Source: Helicobacter himalayensis
GTDB taxonomy: Bacteria; Campylobacterota; Campylobacteria; Campylobacterales; Helicobacteraceae
Length of the DNA: 64,000 nt
Assembly (NCBI RefSeq): GCF_001602095.1
Contig: NZ_CP014991.1
Coordinates: forward strand, 620,001 to 684,000
Reading direction: 5' to 3'
Shown here: one piece after another, positions 38,707 through 49,502 of the stretch
How positions within the stretch are numbered: the first letter of the stretch is position 1
Layout of the letters: each line of letters begins with the position of its first letter
Program-made: the position numbers and the translations under genes
Notes under the pieces: model-generated
Seen by the model: only the letters and a program-made list of their open reading frames with translations
Database searches by the model: none
What the model was told of the DNA's origin: nothing

Positions 38707-39534
38707 ATGGCAATTAAAACTTACAAGCCCTATACGCCTAGCAGACGCTTTATGAGCGTTTTAAGCTCAAAAGACATCACTGCAAAAGCGAGCGTGCGTG
38801 GTTTGCTAACCAAAATTGCAGTAAGTTCTGGGCGCAATAATAATGGACGCATTACAAGTCGCCACAAAGAAGGTGGAGCAAAAAAGCTTTATAGAATCAT
38901 TGACTTTAAGCGCAATAAATTTGGCATACAAGGCAAGGTAGCAGCAATTGAGTATGATCCGTATAGAAATTGCAGGATAGCCCTTATCCATTATCCTGAT
39001 GGTGAAAAGCGCTATATTATCCAGCCTTCTGGCTTGAAAGTGGGTGATGTGGTGCTTGCAGCAGAATCTGGACTAGATATTAAAGTTGGCTTTGCAATGA
39101 AGCTCAAAGCAATTCCTATTGGAACAATTGTGCATAATATCGAAATGCACCCCGGCGCGGGCGGACAGCTTGCTAGAAGTGCAGGTGCGAGTGCGCAGAT
39201 TATGGGGCGCGAGGGCAAATATATTATCCTAAGAGTGCCAAGTGGTGAGATGCGCTATATTTTAGAAGAGTGTATGGCGACAATCGGCGTTGTGGGAAAT
39301 GAAGATTTTATCAATATCTCTATTGGTAAAGCTGGGCGCAATCGTCATCGTGGTATCCGCCCACAAACACGCGGAAGTGCGATGAACCCCGTAGATCATC
39401 CACATGGTGGTGGTGAAGGTAAAACCGGTTCAAGCGGACACCCTGTATCACCTTGGGGCATTCCAGCTAAGGGCTTTAAAACTCGCAAGAAAAAAGCAAG
39501 CGATAAGCTCATTATTTCAAGAAAGAAAAAGTAA
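38707..39534 (+). CDS. rplB: 50S ribosomal protein L2
   Basis: 275 residues, near the peptidyl-transferase centre and needed for subunit joining. Signatures: [33 protein letters not shown], and [24 protein letters not shown] in two parts containing the functionally key His. Basic C-terminal end ([15 protein letters not shown]). Confidence 0.97.
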   Translation: MAIKTYKPYTPSRRFMSVLSSKDITAKASVRGLLTKIAVSSGRNNNGRITSRHKEGGAKKLYRIIDFKRNKFGIQGKVAAIEYDPYRNCRIALIHYPDGEKRYIIQPSGLKVGDVVLAAESGLDIKVGFAMKLKAIPIGTIVHNIEMHPGAGGQLARSAGASAQIMGREGKYIILRVPSGEMRYILEECMATIGVVGNEDFINISIGKAGRNRHRGIRPQTRGSAMNPVDHPHGGGEGKTGSSGHPVSPWGIPAKGFKTRKKKASDKLIISRKKK

Positions 39535-39543
39535 GGAAAAGCA

Positions 39544-39825
39544 ATGTCAAGATCAATCAAAAAAGGTCCATTTATTGACGCGTGTTTGTTAAAAAAGGTG
39601 CTGAAAGCCAAAGATTCTAAAGATAATAAGCCTATTAAAACTTGGTCAAGAAGAAGCACGATTCTCCCTGATATGATAGGTTTTACTTTCAATGTGCATA
39701 ATGGGCGTGCGTTTGTGCCAGTGTATGTTACAGAGAATCATGTCGGCTATAAGCTTGGGGAATTTGCTCCTACAAGAACTTTTAAAGGACACAAAGGCAG
39801 TGTCCAAAAGAAAATCGGTAAGTAA
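39544..39825 (+). CDS. rpsS: 30S ribosomal protein S19
   Basis: 93 residues beginning [19 protein letters not shown], with [28 protein letters not shown] and [14 protein letters not shown]. It binds the 30S head beside S13. AAGGAAAAGCA precedes the ATG. Confidence 0.97.
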   Translation: MSRSIKKGPFIDACLLKKVLKAKDSKDNKPIKTWSRRSTILPDMIGFTFNVHNGRAFVPVYVTENHVGYKLGEFAPTRTFKGHKGSVQKKIGK

Positions 39826-39836
39826 GGGATAAAAAA

Positions 39837-40364
39837 ATGAGTAAGGCATTATTACGACATATTAGGCTTTCTCCGACTAAGGCACGCCTGATAGCTAGGG
39901 AAGTGCAGGGTATGAATGCCGAGCTTGCGTTGGCAAGCTTGGAATTTACACCAAATAAGGCGGCAAGAGTGATTGCAAAGGTCATCGCTTCAGCTGTAGC
40001 AAATGGAAGTTATGATGCGCAAGAAGTTGTTGTGCTTTCATGCCGTGTTGATGCGGGTCCTGTGTTACGCAGATTCACGCCGCGTGCAAAAGGTCGTGCT
40101 ACGCCTATCCACAAACCCACTTCGCATATTTTTGTCGAAGTGGGTAGCAAGAAGCAAGAGCAAAAGACGCAAAAAGTAGATTCCAAAAAGCAAGCGACTA
40201 AAAAGATAGAGAGCAAAGTAGATTCTAAAGTTGCTTCAAAAGATTCTATAGAATCCAAGCCAAAAGCTCCAAAGGCTACCAAAAGCACAAAAACGGTAGG
40301 TGTGGTAAAGCCAAAAAGCACAAAAGCACAGGCAAGCAAAAAATCAGAAGGTGAGGGTAAATAG
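39837..40364 (+). CDS. rplV: 50S ribosomal protein L22 with long basic C-terminal tail
   Basis: Residues 1-110 are ordinary L22 ([52 protein letters not shown]) with the beta-hairpin that lines the exit tunnel. After HIFVEVGSK about 65 more residues follow, made of Lys, Ser, Ala, Thr and Gln repeats (for example [30 protein letters not shown]). Common L22 proteins stop near 110-125 residues. The frame stays open and overlaps nothing; rpsC begins two bases after the stop. Confidence 0.95.
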   Translation: MSKALLRHIRLSPTKARLIAREVQGMNAELALASLEFTPNKAARVIAKVIASAVANGSYDAQEVVVLSCRVDAGPVLRRFTPRAKGRATPIHKPTSHIFVEVGSKKQEQKTQKVDSKKQATKKIESKVDSKVASKDSIESKPKAPKATKSTKTVGVVKPKSTKAQASKKSEGEGK

Positions 40365-40366
40365 TT

Positions 40367-41113
40367 ATGGGTCAAAAAGTTAATCCAATAGGTCTAAGAT
40401 TAGGAATAAACAAAAATTGGTCTTCGCGTTGGTTTCCTTCCACGCAGGTAACACCTTCTAATATTTTGGAAGATTACAAGATTCGCAAATTCTTAAAAAG
40501 TGAGATGTATTATGCAGGTGTGAGTGATATTATCATTGAGCGTGCAGCTCACAAAGTGCGTGTAACCGTGATTGCATCAAAACCCGGACTTATCATTGGT
40601 AAAAAGGGTGTGGATATTGATAAACACAAGGAATCTCTTAGGAAACTCGTGCAAAAAGATGTTTCAATCAATATCAAAGAAGCAAAGCGTCCGCAAACAA
40701 ATGCACAGCTTGCAGCAGAAAATGTTGCTACACAGCTTGAAAAGCGTGTGGCTTTTCGCCGTGCGATGAAAAAAGTTATGCAAACAGCGCTTAAAAATGG
40801 CGCAAAAGGTATTAAAGTGAAAGTTTCTGGACGCTTGGCTGGTGCTGAAATGGCAAGAACAGAATGGTATATGGAAGGGCGCGTGCCGCTTCATACGTTG
40901 CGCGCGAAAATCGACTATGGTTTTGCAGAGGCAATGACAACTTATGGAATCATTGGCGTGAAAGTGTGGATTTTCAAAGGTGAGGTTTTGCAAAAAGGTA
41001 TCGCACAGGAGCGTGAAGCTAGAGATATTAGAGAGAGAGGCGAGCGCGAGAGCAGAGAAAATAAAAGCGAAGAAAGAAGTGAGCGCACTAGATCAAGAAG
41101 AGGGAGGCAATAA
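40367..41113 (+). CDS. rpsC: 30S ribosomal protein S3
   Basis: 248 residues. N-terminal [20 protein letters not shown] domain with the GxxG loop ([14 protein letters not shown]), and the C-terminal [27 protein letters not shown]. The last 30 residues form an Arg/Glu/Ser-rich tail ([17 protein letters not shown]). S3 lines the mRNA entry tunnel. Confidence 0.97.
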   Translation: MGQKVNPIGLRLGINKNWSSRWFPSTQVTPSNILEDYKIRKFLKSEMYYAGVSDIIIERAAHKVRVTVIASKPGLIIGKKGVDIDKHKESLRKLVQKDVSINIKEAKRPQTNAQLAAENVATQLEKRVAFRRAMKKVMQTALKNGAKGIKVKVSGRLAGAEMARTEWYMEGRVPLHTLRAKIDYGFAEAMTTYGIIGVKVWIFKGEVLQKGIAQEREARDIRERGERESRENKSEERSERTRSRRGRQ

Positions 41114-41116
41114 ATC

Positions 41117-41542
41117 ATGTTGATGCCAAAAAAGACAAAATACAGAAAACAAATGAAAGGGCGCAATCGCGGGAAGTCTTTCCGCGGTGCGAGTTTGGCT
41201 TTTGGTGATATTGGGATTAAAGCCTTAGAACACGGACGCATAGATTCTCGACAAATAGAATCTGCGCGTATCGCGATGACTCGCCATATCAAAAGGGCAG
41301 GTAAAGTGTGGATTCGTGTATTCCCCGACAAGCCTTTGACGGCGAAGCCTTTGGAAGTGAGAATGGGTAAGGGTAAAGGTGGCGTTGAAAAATGGGTGAT
41401 GAATATTAAGCCCGGTCGTGTAATTTATGAAATGATAGGGATTGAGGAGAATCTAGCGCGTGAGGCGTTGGCTTTGGCGCAGAGCAAACTCCCATTTAAA
41501 ACAAAAATCATAATGAGCGAGAGTGAAAATGAAATTTACTGA
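41117..41542 (+). CDS. rplP: 50S ribosomal protein L16
   Basis: 141 residues; [59 protein letters not shown] and KPGRVIYEM are standard. It binds near the A-site tRNA elbow. Its end overlaps rpmC by 14 bases. Confidence 0.97.
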   Translation: MLMPKKTKYRKQMKGRNRGKSFRGASLAFGDIGIKALEHGRIDSRQIESARIAMTRHIKRAGKVWIRVFPDKPLTAKPLEVRMGKGKGGVEKWVMNIKPGRVIYEMIGIEENLAREALALAQSKLPFKTKIIMSESENEIY

Positions 41543-41723
41543 GTTAAAAGATAAGGACATTGCCGAGTTGCAAAAGTTGCTCAAAGAGAAAAAGTCGTTG
41601 CTATTTGAAACTAGGCTTAAGCTTAAGACAATGCAACTAACGAATTCTAGCGAATTGCGTGTAGTGCGTAAAGACATCGCTAGAATTAATACTGCCTTAA
41701 ATGCTAAAAAGGATACAAAATGA
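41529..41723 (+). CDS. rpmC: 50S ribosomal protein L29
   Basis: 64 residues from ATG 41529 ([20 protein letters not shown]), within the end of rplP. A two-helix tunnel-exit protein; [15 protein letters not shown] is the family end. The stop overlaps the rpsQ start (ATGA). Confidence 0.95.
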   Translation: MKFTELKDKDIAELQKLLKEKKSLLFETRLKLKTMQLTNSSELRVVRKDIARINTALNAKKDTK

Positions 41724-41986
41724 GTGAAAAACAAGCACATAAAAGAGTAATTCAAGGTCGTATCGTAAGCAAGGCTGGGGATAAGAGCGTTGTGATGTTG
41801 GTTGAGCGTAAGGTGGTGCATCCAAAATACCACAAGATTGTAAAGCGCTTTAAAAAATACACGATCCACGATGAGCAAAATACCACAAAAGTGGGAGATG
41901 TGATAAGTGCTATCGAGTGCAAGCCAATATCAAAACGCAAAGCTTTTACCCTGAAAGAAATTATTACTAAAGGAGTGGAGCTATGA
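41720..41986 (+). CDS. rpsQ: 30S ribosomal protein S17
   Basis: 88 residues; [20 protein letters not shown] and [19 protein letters not shown] are the OB-fold core. ATGA overlap with rpmC at its start and with rplN at its end (translational coupling). Confidence 0.96.
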   Translation: MSEKQAHKRVIQGRIVSKAGDKSVVMLVERKVVHPKYHKIVKRFKKYTIHDEQNTTKVGDVISAIECKPISKRKAFTLKEIITKGVEL

Positions 41987-42351
41987 TACAGAGTTTTACA
42001 AGATTGAGCGTAGCTGATAATAGTGGTGCTAAAGAACTTATGTGTATTAAGGTACTTGGCGGTAGCCACAGACGCTATGCGCGCGTGGGCGATGTGATTG
42101 TAGCATCTGTCAAAAAGGCTATCCCAAATGGAAAAGTAAAAAAAGGTCAGGTTGTAAAGGCTGTCATCGTGCGCACGAAAAAAGAGATTCATAGAGAAAA
42201 TGGCTCGCTTGTGCGCTTTGATGAAAATGCAGCTGTTATACTTGACGCGAAGAGAGAGCCGATAGGCACGAGGATTTTTGGTCCTGTAAGTAGAGAAGTG
42301 CGATACGCGAACTTTATGAAAATTGTATCGTTAGCTCCGGAGGTGTTATAG
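41983..42351 (+). CDS. rplN: 50S ribosomal protein L14
   Basis: 122 residues; [38 protein letters not shown] (read as separate segments), FGPVSREVR and [10 protein letters not shown]. Its stop TAG shares its last base with the GTG of rplX. Confidence 0.97.
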   Translation: MIQSFTRLSVADNSGAKELMCIKVLGGSHRRYARVGDVIVASVKKAIPNGKVKKGQVVKAVIVRTKKEIHRENGSLVRFDENAAVILDAKREPIGTRIFGPVSREVRYANFMKIVSLAPEVL

Positions 42352-42587
42352 TGATAAAGTATAAAATCAAAAAAGGCGATATGGTTAAGGTTATTGCCGG
42401 TGATGATAAAGGCAAGAGTGGCAAGGTGTTGCAAGTGCTTCCTAAAAAAGGGCAAGTAGTTGTGGAAGGCTTAAAGCTTGCAAAAAAAGCAATCAAGCCA
42501 AGTGATAAAGATCCCAAAGGTGGCTTTATTACAAAAGAAATGCCGATGAGTATTTCTAATGTAGCAAAAGTAGAGGGAGATAAGTAA
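42351..42587 (+). CDS. rplX: 50S ribosomal protein L24
   Basis: 78 residues with a GTG start overlapping the rplN stop. KOW motif [20 protein letters not shown], then [13 protein letters not shown]. It is shorter than the E. coli form (about 103). An assembly initiator for the 50S subunit. Confidence 0.95.
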   Translation: MIKYKIKKGDMVKVIAGDDKGKSGKVLQVLPKKGQVVVEGLKLAKKAIKPSDKDPKGGFITKEMPMSISNVAKVEGDK

Positions 42588-43132
42588 TGTTTGCGCTAAG
42601 AAAAAAATACAAAGAGGAAATTTTTGAGAATCTCAAAAAAGATTTGGGTGTTAGTAACGCAATGCTTGTGCCAAAATTAGAAAAAATCGTTATTAGTGTG
42701 GGTGCTGGCGATTATGCAAAAGACGCAAAGGTTATGCAAAATATCGCTGATACTATTTCGCTTATTGCAGGGCAAAGAGCTATCATCACAAAGGCAAAAA
42801 AATCTGTCGCGGGATTCAAAATGCGCGAGGGAATGCCTATGGGTGTGAAAGTTACACTTCGTGGAAATATGATGTATAACTTTTTGGAAAAACTCATTGT
42901 TATTGCTTTGCCTAGGGTGAAAGACTTCCGCGGGATTAAGCGCAATGGCTTTGATGGGCGCGGTAATTATAGCTTTGGACTAAATGAACAGCTTATGTTC
43001 CCAGAAGTCGTATATGATGACATTATGGTAACTCATGGTATGAATATTACGATTGTAACTTCAACTAATAGCGACAAAGAGGCATTCAGATTGCTTGAGC
43101 TTTTTGGTATGCCTTTTGCAAAAGGAAGATAA
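42587..43132 (+). CDS. rplE: 50S ribosomal protein L5
   Basis: 181 residues; [43 protein letters not shown] in two parts, [23 protein letters not shown] in two parts. It binds 5S rRNA and the P-site tRNA. ATG overlaps the rplX stop by one base. Confidence 0.97.
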   Translation: MFALRKKYKEEIFENLKKDLGVSNAMLVPKLEKIVISVGAGDYAKDAKVMQNIADTISLIAGQRAIITKAKKSVAGFKMREGMPMGVKVTLRGNMMYNFLEKLIVIALPRVKDFRGIKRNGFDGRGNYSFGLNEQLMFPEVVYDDIMVTHGMNITIVTSTNSDKEAFRLLELFGMPFAKGR

Positions 43133-43133
43133 T

Positions 43134-43319
43134 ATGGCAAAAAAATCAATGATAGCAAAGGCTAAAAGAAAAGCGAAATTTAGCGCAAGGGCATACACAA
43201 GATGTCAAGTGTGTGGCAGACCACATTCTGTATATAGAGATTTTGGACTTTGTCGCGTATGCCTTAGAAAAATGGGCAATGAAGGGCTAATCCCCGGACT
43301 TAGAAAAGCAAGCTGGTAA
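43134..43319 (+). CDS. rpsN: 30S ribosomal protein S14, zinc-binding (type Z)
   Basis: 61 residues from ATG 43134 (GGAAGATA upstream). The short form with two zinc CxxC pairs (CQVCGRPH and LCRVCLRKM). The frame is open upstream to 43095 inside rplE, but that part is not S14. Confidence 0.96.
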   Translation: MAKKSMIAKAKRKAKFSARAYTRCQVCGRPHSVYRDFGLCRVCLRKMGNEGLIPGLRKASW

Positions 43320-43329
43320 GGAGTAGGGT

Positions 43330-43725
43330 ATGGTGAATGATATTATCGCAGATTCTCTAACTAGAATCCGCAATGCTTCAATGAGACGCTTAGATTCCAC
43401 AACTTTGTATTATGCAAAAATCGTGGTTTCAATCTTAGAAGTCTTTAAGGCTAAAGGTTTTGTAAAAGATTATCAAGTGATTGATAAAGACGGCAAGCAG
43501 TCTATTAATGTGCAGCTTGAGTATGATGAGCAAGGAAAGAGTGTTATTAGCGAGATTAAGCGTATTAGCACACCCGGAAGGCGCGTGTATAAGGGGCATA
43601 ACGAGCTAAAACGCTTTAAGAATGGCTACGGCACAATCGTAGTTAGCACAAGCAAAGGTGTGATTGCAAACGATGAGGCATACAAGGCTAATGTCGGTGG
43701 CGAAGCACTTTGCAGTATTTGGTAG
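43330..43725 (+). CDS. rpsH: 30S ribosomal protein S8
   Basis: 131 residues; [36 protein letters not shown] and [17 protein letters not shown], ending in GGEALCSIW. Binds 16S helix 21 and in E. coli represses the spc operon. Confidence 0.97.
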   Translation: MVNDIIADSLTRIRNASMRRLDSTTLYYAKIVVSILEVFKAKGFVKDYQVIDKDGKQSINVQLEYDEQGKSVISEIKRISTPGRRVYKGHNELKRFKNGYGTIVVSTSKGVIANDEAYKANVGGEALCSIW

Positions 43726-43734
43726 GAGGATTGT

Positions 43735-44271
43735 ATGTCAAGAGTTGGAAAAAGACCTATTGCTATTCCAAAAGGCGTAGAAGTAAGCTTGCAAGGAGGC
43801 AAACTCACTTTCAAAGGTGCAAAATCTCAACAAGAGCTAGAAACTTTTGGGCGTGTGGGTATTGAGATAAAAGACAATAGTATTTGCTTTGCAAAAAGCG
43901 ATGATACACCACAATCTCGCGCATATTGGGGTACATATCGTGCGCTGGCAAACAACATTGTTGTCGGCTTAAGCGAAGGATTTGTAAAAAATCTCGAGAT
44001 TAATGGCGTGGGTTACAAAGCAAATATAAATGGTAAGAATCTCGAGCTTTCGCTTGGATTTTCTCACCCTGTAGTGTATCCAATCCCTCAAGGCATTGAA
44101 ATGAGCGTAGAAAAAAATATCATCACTATCAAGGGAAGCAATAAGCAACAAGTGGGGCAAATCGCTGCTGAAATTAGAAAATTTAGACCACCAGAGCCAT
44201 ACAAAGGCAAGGGTATCAAATACAGCGATGAAGTCATTATCCGCAAAGCCGGAAAAACTTCTAAAAAATAA
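43735..44271 (+). CDS. rplF: 50S ribosomal protein L6
   Basis: 178 residues; [61 protein letters not shown] in two parts, and the C-terminal [19 protein letters not shown] precedes the ATG. Confidence 0.97.
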   Translation: MSRVGKRPIAIPKGVEVSLQGGKLTFKGAKSQQELETFGRVGIEIKDNSICFAKSDDTPQSRAYWGTYRALANNIVVGLSEGFVKNLEINGVGYKANINGKNLELSLGFSHPVVYPIPQGIEMSVEKNIITIKGSNKQQVGQIAAEIRKFRPPEPYKGKGIKYSDEVIIRKAGKTSKK

Positions 44272-44278
44272 GGTGTGA

Positions 44279-44653
44279 ATGATGAGAGAAAACATACAAG
44301 AGAGAAAAAAACTTTTGCGCGCAAAGCGCAAGCTACGAACGCGTGGTAAAGTGTATGGAAGCAGAATCTATGGCAGCGCGGAAATGCCTAGAGTGAGTGT
44401 ATTTCGCTCAAATCGCTATTTTTACGCACAAGCTATCAACGATACAGAATCTAATACTCTTGCCGCAAGTGATGGCAAGCAATTAGGCGTTGGAAACAAC
44501 AAGGAAGATGTGAAAAAAATCGCCAAAGATTTTGCGCTCAAATTGCAAAAGCTCGGCATTTCTAAAGCAGTGTTTGACAGAAATGGCTATTTGTATCATG
44601 GTGTTGTTGCGACATTTGCAGAAACTTTACGAGAAAACGGCATTGTGCTGTAA
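44279..44653 (+). CDS. rplR: 50S ribosomal protein L18
   Basis: 124 residues, 5S rRNA binder; [18 protein letters not shown] and [24 protein letters not shown] are the core. There are two adjacent ATG codons; 44279 is five bases and 44282 eight bases after AAGG, so either may be used. Confidence 0.95.
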   Translation: MMRENIQERKKLLRAKRKLRTRGKVYGSRIYGSAEMPRVSVFRSNRYFYAQAINDTESNTLAASDGKQLGVGNNKEDVKKIAKDFALKLQKLGISKAVFDRNGYLYHGVVATFAETLRENGIVL

Positions 44654-44667
44654 TTTAAAGGAAAGCT

Positions 44668-45108
44668 ATGGAAATTAATAGAGAAGAATTTAGCGAAGTT
44701 GTTGTAAATATTGGTAGGGTTACAAAGGTTGTCAAAGGCGGGCGCCGTTTTAGGTTTAATGCCCTTGTGGTAGTTGGAAATAAAAATGGGCTTATTGGTT
44801 TTGGCTTGGGCAAGGCAAAAGAAGTGCCAGATGCGATTAAAAAAGCAATTGATGATGCATTTAAAAACATTATCAAAGTTAATGTAAAAGGCACGACAAT
44901 CGCACATGATATTGAATGCAAATATAATGCAAGCAAAATCTTGTTAAAACCAGCAAGCGAGGGGACAGGAGTTATCGCTGGTGGTTCAGCAAGATCAGTT
45001 GTCGAGCTTGCAGGGATTAAGGATATTTTGACAAAATCTCTTGGCTCAAACAATCCTTATAATATCGTGCGCGCGACCGTTGATGCCCTTTCAAAGATTA
45101 AAGCGTAA
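44668..45108 (+). CDS. rpsE: 30S ribosomal protein S5
   Basis: 146 residues; [25 protein letters not shown] in two parts, [33 protein letters not shown]. It is compact, with a short N-terminus compared with E. coli (167). The next gene would be rpmD in many bacteria, but only 21 bases separate it from rplO. Confidence 0.97.
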   Translation: MEINREEFSEVVVNIGRVTKVVKGGRRFRFNALVVVGNKNGLIGFGLGKAKEVPDAIKKAIDDAFKNIIKVNVKGTTIAHDIECKYNASKILLKPASEGTGVIAGGSARSVVELAGIKDILTKSLGSNNPYNIVRATVDALSKIKA

Positions 45109-45129
45109 AGTTGAATAGAGGAGTAAATT

Positions 45130-45534
45130 ATGGCGTTAGAGAAAATTAAGCCAGCACAAGGTAGCGTAAAAGACATCAAAAGAGTAGGGCGCGGTCAAGG
45201 TAGTGGTATGGGTAAAACCTCTACTCGCGGTGGTAAGGGGCAAACAGCGCGCACAGGCTATAAAGCAAAAAGAGGATTTGAAGGCGGACAGCAGCCATTA
45301 CAGCGCCGTTTGCCAAAAGTGGGTTTTACTTCTAAGGTTGCAAAGCCTTATGTTATCAATACAGATAAAGCTAAGGTATTAGATTCTCTACAAGAAATCA
45401 CTATGGAATCTTTACGAGAACATTTCAGTATTCCTTTGTATATTGGCAAGGTGAAACTTATTGGCACAAAAGCAAAAAGCTTAACCTCTAGGATTAAAGA
45501 TGAAGCAATCAAAACTAGTGGAAGCGCTCAATGA
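45130..45534 (+). CDS. rplO: 50S ribosomal protein L15
   Basis: 134 residues; [21 protein letters not shown], the glycine/arginine N-terminal arm, then [19 protein letters not shown]. The stop overlaps the secY ATG by one codon shift (ATGA). Confidence 0.96.
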   Translation: MALEKIKPAQGSVKDIKRVGRGQGSGMGKTSTRGGKGQTARTGYKAKRGFEGGQQPLQRRLPKVGFTSKVAKPYVINTDKAKVLDSLQEITMESLREHFSIPLYIGKVKLIGTKAKSLTSRIKDEAIKTSGSAQ

Positions 45535-46793
45535 ATAGAGCTATTGTAAGTAAGATTCTTATCACTCTTGCTTTTTTATTTGCATATAGAATCTTAGCTC
45601 ATATCACCACGCCTGGTGTTGATGTTGAGGTTATTAAAAGCATCGTCAATCAATATTCCGATGGCGTGCTTGGCTTGTTTAATATGTTTAGTGGAAGCGC
45701 AGTTGAGCGTTTTAGTATTATTTCACTTGGCATTATGCCCTATATTACAGCTTCTATTATTATGGAATTACTCTCTGCGACTTTTCCCGGACTTGCAAAG
45801 ATGAAAAAAGAGCGCGATGGTATGCAAAAATATATGCAAATTATCCGCTATGCAACTATTGTTATTACGATTATTCAAGCAGTCAGCGTGAGTATCGGAC
45901 TTGGTAGCGTGCAAGATGGTGGAAAAGGCGCGGTGGTGATTGATTTGCCTACTTTTGTGTGTGTGGCGGTTGTTTCGATGCTTGCAGGCACAATGTTGCT
46001 TATGTGGATAGGTGAGCAAATCACGCAAAGAGGCGTAGGAAATGGCATCAGTCTTATTATTTTTGCGGGTATTGTTTCTGGGATTCCATCAGTGATTGGT
46101 AATGTATTTGATTTGGTAAGTACAGATCAAATTAGCATTCTTGTGTTCCTTGGACTTTTTGTGGTGGTAATTCTCACCGTGCTAGCTATTATTATTGTCG
46201 AGCTTAGCGAGCGCCGTGTGCAGATTTCTTATGCGCGTAAGGTGATTATGCAAAATCAAAATAAACGCATTATGAATTACATTCCGATTAAAATCAACCT
46301 TAGCGGGGTGATTCCACCCATTTTTGCTTCCGCGATTTTGGTGTTTCCTTCTACGCTTTTGCAAGCCTCTTCAAATGAAGTGGTGCGCGCGATTGCAGAT
46401 GTGCTAAGCCCGCATGGATATGTGTTTAATGCACTTATGTTTTTACTTGTGATTTTCTTTGCATATTTTTACTCATCAATTGCTTTTAATGCAAAAGACA
46501 TTGCGGATAATCTCAAGCGACAAGGTGGCTTTATCCCCGGAATGCGTCCGGGCGAAAATACCGCAAGTTTTCTTAATGGCGTAGCGAGCAATCTTACTTT
46601 TTGGGGTTCGCTATATCTTGCGCTTGTGACGACTTTGCCTTGGATTATCATCAAACTCACAGGCTTGCAACAATTTGCTTTTGGTGGGACAGCCGCGCTT
46701 ATCGTGGTGCAAGTGGCGATTGATACAATGCGTAAAATTGAGGCGCAAGTTTATATGAATAAATACAAAACGCTTAGCGCGGTGGGATTATAG
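45531..46793 (+). CDS. secY: Preprotein translocase subunit SecY
   Basis: Ten-helix channel protein of the inner membrane, 420 residues, usual length. N-terminal [21 protein letters not shown], plug region, helix 2 [17 protein letters not shown], loop 5 basic turn ([11 protein letters not shown]), C5 loop with conserved Arg ([12 protein letters not shown]). Partner of SecE/SecG and SecA. ATGA-coupled to rplO. Confidence 0.97.
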   Translation: MNRAIVSKILITLAFLFAYRILAHITTPGVDVEVIKSIVNQYSDGVLGLFNMFSGSAVERFSIISLGIMPYITASIIMELLSATFPGLAKMKKERDGMQKYMQIIRYATIVITIIQAVSVSIGLGSVQDGGKGAVVIDLPTFVCVAVVSMLAGTMLLMWIGEQITQRGVGNGISLIIFAGIVSGIPSVIGNVFDLVSTDQISILVFLGLFVVVILTVLAIIIVELSERRVQISYARKVIMQNQNKRIMNYIPIKINLSGVIPPIFASAILVFPSTLLQASSNEVVRAIADVLSPHGYVFNALMFLLVIFFAYFYSSIAFNAKDIADNLKRQGGFIPGMRPGENTASFLNGVASNLTFWGSLYLALVTTLPWIIIKLTGLQQFAFGGTAALIVVQVAIDTMRKIEAQVYMNKYKTLSAVGL

Positions 46794-46800
46794 AGAGTCT

Positions 46801-47559
46801 ATGGCGATTAGTATTAGAAACCCCAAAGAAATACAAGCTTTGCGCTTGCCAAATAAAATAGTCGCGCAGACTTTAGCTTTAGCACAAAAAAGCGCAAAAG
46901 AGGGTATGAGCCTTTTGGAGCTAGATTCTCTTATTGAAGATTCTATCCGTTCGCTTGGCGCGCGCCCTGCATTTAAGGGGTTGTATGGATTCCCAAATGC
47001 GGCGTGCATTTCAGTAAATGAGGTTATAATCCACGGAATCCCAACGGACTACAAGCTTAAAAGCGGGGATATTGTAGGCGTAGATATTGGCACAGAGTAC
47101 AATGGCTGGTATGGCGATGGTGCGGTGACTTTTGGTATAGGGGCGATTGGTAAGCAAGATGAAAAGCTTATTGCTTGCTCTAAAAATGCGCTTGAAACAG
47201 CCATTAGCACCATAAAAAGCAATATGCATTTCAAAGAGCTTAGTAAGGTGCTTGAAGATTCGATTTTGCAAGCGGGATTTGTCCCTTTAAGAGGCTTTTG
47301 CGGACACGGCATAGGGCGCGCACCGCACGAGGAGCCAGAGATTCCTAATTATTTAGAATCTTCAAATCCCAAGCAGGGTTCTAAAATCCGCGATGGTATG
47401 GTGTTTTGCATTGAGCCTATGATTTGCCAAAAAAGTGGCGAACCTAAGATTCTCAATGATAAATGGTCAGTGGTTTCAGTAGATGGGCTTAATGGAAGTC
47501 ATTATGAGCACACTATCGCAGTGATTAATGGGCGAGCAGAGATACTAACGGAGGTGTAA
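46801..47559 (+). CDS. map: Methionine aminopeptidase, type I
   Basis: Removes the start Met from nascent proteins. Metal ligands: Asp in GVDIGTEYNGWYGDGAVTFG (two), His in CGHGIGRAPHEEPEIPN, Glu in FCIEPM and Glu in YEHTIAV. 252 residues, normal. Eight bases after secY; infA begins on the base after its stop. Confidence 0.96.
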   Translation: MAISIRNPKEIQALRLPNKIVAQTLALAQKSAKEGMSLLELDSLIEDSIRSLGARPAFKGLYGFPNAACISVNEVIIHGIPTDYKLKSGDIVGVDIGTEYNGWYGDGAVTFGIGAIGKQDEKLIACSKNALETAISTIKSNMHFKELSKVLEDSILQAGFVPLRGFCGHGIGRAPHEEPEIPNYLESSNPKQGSKIRDGMVFCIEPMICQKSGEPKILNDKWSVVSVDGLNGSHYEHTIAVINGRAEILTEV

Positions 47560-47778
47560 ATGGCAAAAGATGATGTGATAGAAGTTGATGGGAAGGTGAT
47601 TGAGACATTGCCGAATGCGACTTTTCGCGTGCAGCTTGAAAATGGGCATATTGTGCTTTGCAGGATTGCAGGGAAAATGCGTATGAATTATATTAAAATC
47701 TTGCTCGGCGATAAGGTAAGAATTGAGCTCACACCTTATAGCCTTGATAAAGGACGCATTATTTATCGCAACAAATAG
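47560..47778 (+). CDS. infA: Translation initiation factor IF-1
   Basis: 72-residue OB-fold protein; [40 protein letters not shown], ending [12 protein letters not shown] directly after the map stop (TAAATG). Confidence 0.97.
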   Translation: MAKDDVIEVDGKVIETLPNATFRVQLENGHIVLCRIAGKMRMNYIKILLGDKVRIELTPYSLDKGRIIYRNK

Positions 47779-47834
47779 TGTGCACATTGCGACAACAAAG
47801 CTAAATAAGCGAGAATGTAGCCGTAAGAATTTTC

Positions 47835-47851
47835 GTAAAAAGAATTTTTAC
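47835..47851 (+). other. A/T-rich hairpin in the infA-rpmJ gap
   Basis: GTAAAAA, loop GAA, TTTTTAC: a perfect 7-base stem in the 182-base gap between infA and rpmJ. It may pause or attenuate transcription; no T-run follows. I see nothing else convincing in this gap. Confidence 0.35.
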
Positions 47852-47960
47852 TGCTGGATTCTTAAAATTTACGGAATCTAAGTAGCTTTTAATGATTGAT
47901 TGCGTAGAATTCGCACTTTTATTTCAAGATTCTAGCAACAATCAAAGCAAAGGAGTAGGT

Positions 47961-48074
47961 ATGAAAGTGAGACCTTCGGTCAAGAAAATGTGCGATAAAT
48001 GTAAAATCATTAAACGCAAAGGCGTGGTGAGAGTGATTTGCTCAACCCCAAAACACAAACAAAGACAAGGATAG
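47961..48074 (+). CDS. rpmJ: 50S ribosomal protein L36
   Basis: 37 residues, zinc-ribbon form: [17 protein letters not shown], then PKHKQRQG. Start at ATG 47961 with AAAGGAG upstream; the longer open frame from 47892 is leader. First gene of the alpha part of the cluster. Confidence 0.96.
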   Translation: MKVRPSVKKMCDKCKIIKRKGVVRVICSTPKHKQRQG

Positions 48075-48077
48075 AAA

Positions 48078-48440
48078 ATGGCGAGAATTGCTGGTGTAGA
48101 TTTGCCAAAAAAGAAAAGAGTAGAGTATGCGCTCACCTATATTTATGGGATTGGGCTTAAGAGTTCAAGAGACATACTTAAATCTGTAAATATCTCTTTT
48201 GATAAGCGAGTTAATGATCTCAGCGAGGATGAAGTTTCTTCAATTGCAAAGAAGATCCAAGAAAGTTATATGGTCGAGGGAGACTTGCGCAAGAAAGTAA
48301 CGATGGATATTAAGGCGTTGATGGATTTAGGAAGTTATCGTGGTTTGCGCCATAGGAAGGGCTTACCCGTCCGCGGTCAGACGACTAAGAATAACGCCCG
48401 CACGCGCAAGGGCAAGAAAAAAACGGTCGGAAGTAAGTAA
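48078..48440 (+). CDS. rpsM: 30S ribosomal protein S13
   Basis: 120 residues; [59 protein letters not shown] in two parts. Contacts L5/L31 across the subunit bridge. Confidence 0.97.
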   Translation: MARIAGVDLPKKKRVEYALTYIYGIGLKSSRDILKSVNISFDKRVNDLSEDEVSSIAKKIQESYMVEGDLRKKVTMDIKALMDLGSYRGLRHRKGLPVRGQTTKNNARTRKGKKKTVGSK

Positions 48441-48450
48441 GGAGTAACTT

Positions 48451-48843
48451 ATGGCAAAACGCAATGTAACAAAAAAACGAGTTGTAAAAAAGAATATTGC
48501 TAGAGGCATCGTGTGTATTTCTGCTTCGTTCAACAACACAAATGTAACGGTAACTGATGAAGCTGGAAATGTAATCTGCTGGGCGACAGCGGGCGGATTA
48601 GGATTTAAAGGAAGTAAAAAATCCACTCCTTATGCAGCACAGCAAGCTGTTGAATCTGCTTTGATGAAAGCAAAAGAGCACGGTGTCAAGGAAGTTGGAA
48701 TCAAGGTTCAGGGTCCAGGCAGTGGGCGTGAAACAGCGGTTAAAAGCGTTGGTGCGATTGAGGGAATCAAGGTTTTATGGTTAAAAGATACAACACCATT
48801 ACCTCATAATGGTTGCAGACCACCAAAAAGAAGAAGAGTGTAA
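48451..48843 (+). CDS. rpsK: 30S ribosomal protein S11
   Basis: 130 residues; [50 protein letters not shown]. The standard [11 protein letters not shown] end is kept. AAGGAG precedes the ATG. Confidence 0.97.
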   Translation: MAKRNVTKKRVVKKNIARGIVCISASFNNTNVTVTDEAGNVICWATAGGLGFKGSKKSTPYAAQQAVESALMKAKEHGVKEVGIKVQGPGSGRETAVKSVGAIEGIKVLWLKDTTPLPHNGCRPPKRRRV

Positions 48844-48855
48844 GGGAGGAAATCA

Positions 48856-49482
48856 ATGGCAAGATATAGAGGACCTGTTGAAAAATTAGAAAGACGCTTT
48901 GGCGTATCCTTGGCATTAAAAGGTGAGCGCCGATTAGTTGGTAAAAGCGCACTTGATAAGCGCCCCTATGGACCCGGACAACACGGACAAAGACGCGGAA
49001 AAGTTTCAGAATATGGCTTGCAGCTTGCAGAAAAGCAAAAAGCAAAAGCAATGTATGGCACAAGCGAAAAGCAATTCCGCACGCTTTTTAAAGAGGCAAA
49101 CAGACTAGAAGGCAACACAGGAGAAAACCTTATCCGCCTTATAGAATCTCGCCTTGATAATGTCGTTTATCGTATGGGATTTGCAAGCACAAGACGCTTT
49201 GCACGCCAGCTTGTGACACATGGGCATATTTTAGTCGATGGCAAGAGGGTGGATATTCCTTCGTATTCTGTGCGTGCAGGGCAAAAAATCGAAGTGCGTG
49301 AAAAAAGCAAAAAGAATCCGCAAATTTTACGCGCGCTTGAGCTTACAGCGCAAACCGGAATTGTGCCTTGGGTAGATATTGATAAGGACAAGATATTTGG
49401 AATTTTCACGAGATTTCCACAAAGAGAAGAGGTGGTTATTCCGATTGAAGAAAGGCTCATTGTTGAGTTGTATTCTAAATAA
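48856..49482 (+). CDS. rpsD: 30S ribosomal protein S4
   Basis: 208 residues; [40 protein letters not shown]4 RNA-binding domain [20 protein letters not shown]. An N-terminal zinc-type Cys cluster is absent, so this is the C-minus form. Assembly initiator of the 30S body. Confidence 0.96.
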   Translation: MARYRGPVEKLERRFGVSLALKGERRLVGKSALDKRPYGPGQHGQRRGKVSEYGLQLAEKQKAKAMYGTSEKQFRTLFKEANRLEGNTGENLIRLIESRLDNVVYRMGFASTRRFARQLVTHGHILVDGKRVDIPSYSVRAGQKIEVREKSKKNPQILRALELTAQTGIVPWVDIDKDKIFGIFTRFPQREEVVIPIEERLIVELYSK

Positions 49483-49502
49483 TAATTAAAAGGTGGTAAG
49501 AG

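Noticed and set aside
45109-45129. Missing rpmD (L30) between rpsE and rplO
   Set aside because: Only 21 bases separate the genes, so L30 is truly absent here, but the absence is, as far as I know, normal for Campylobacterota and not a novelty.
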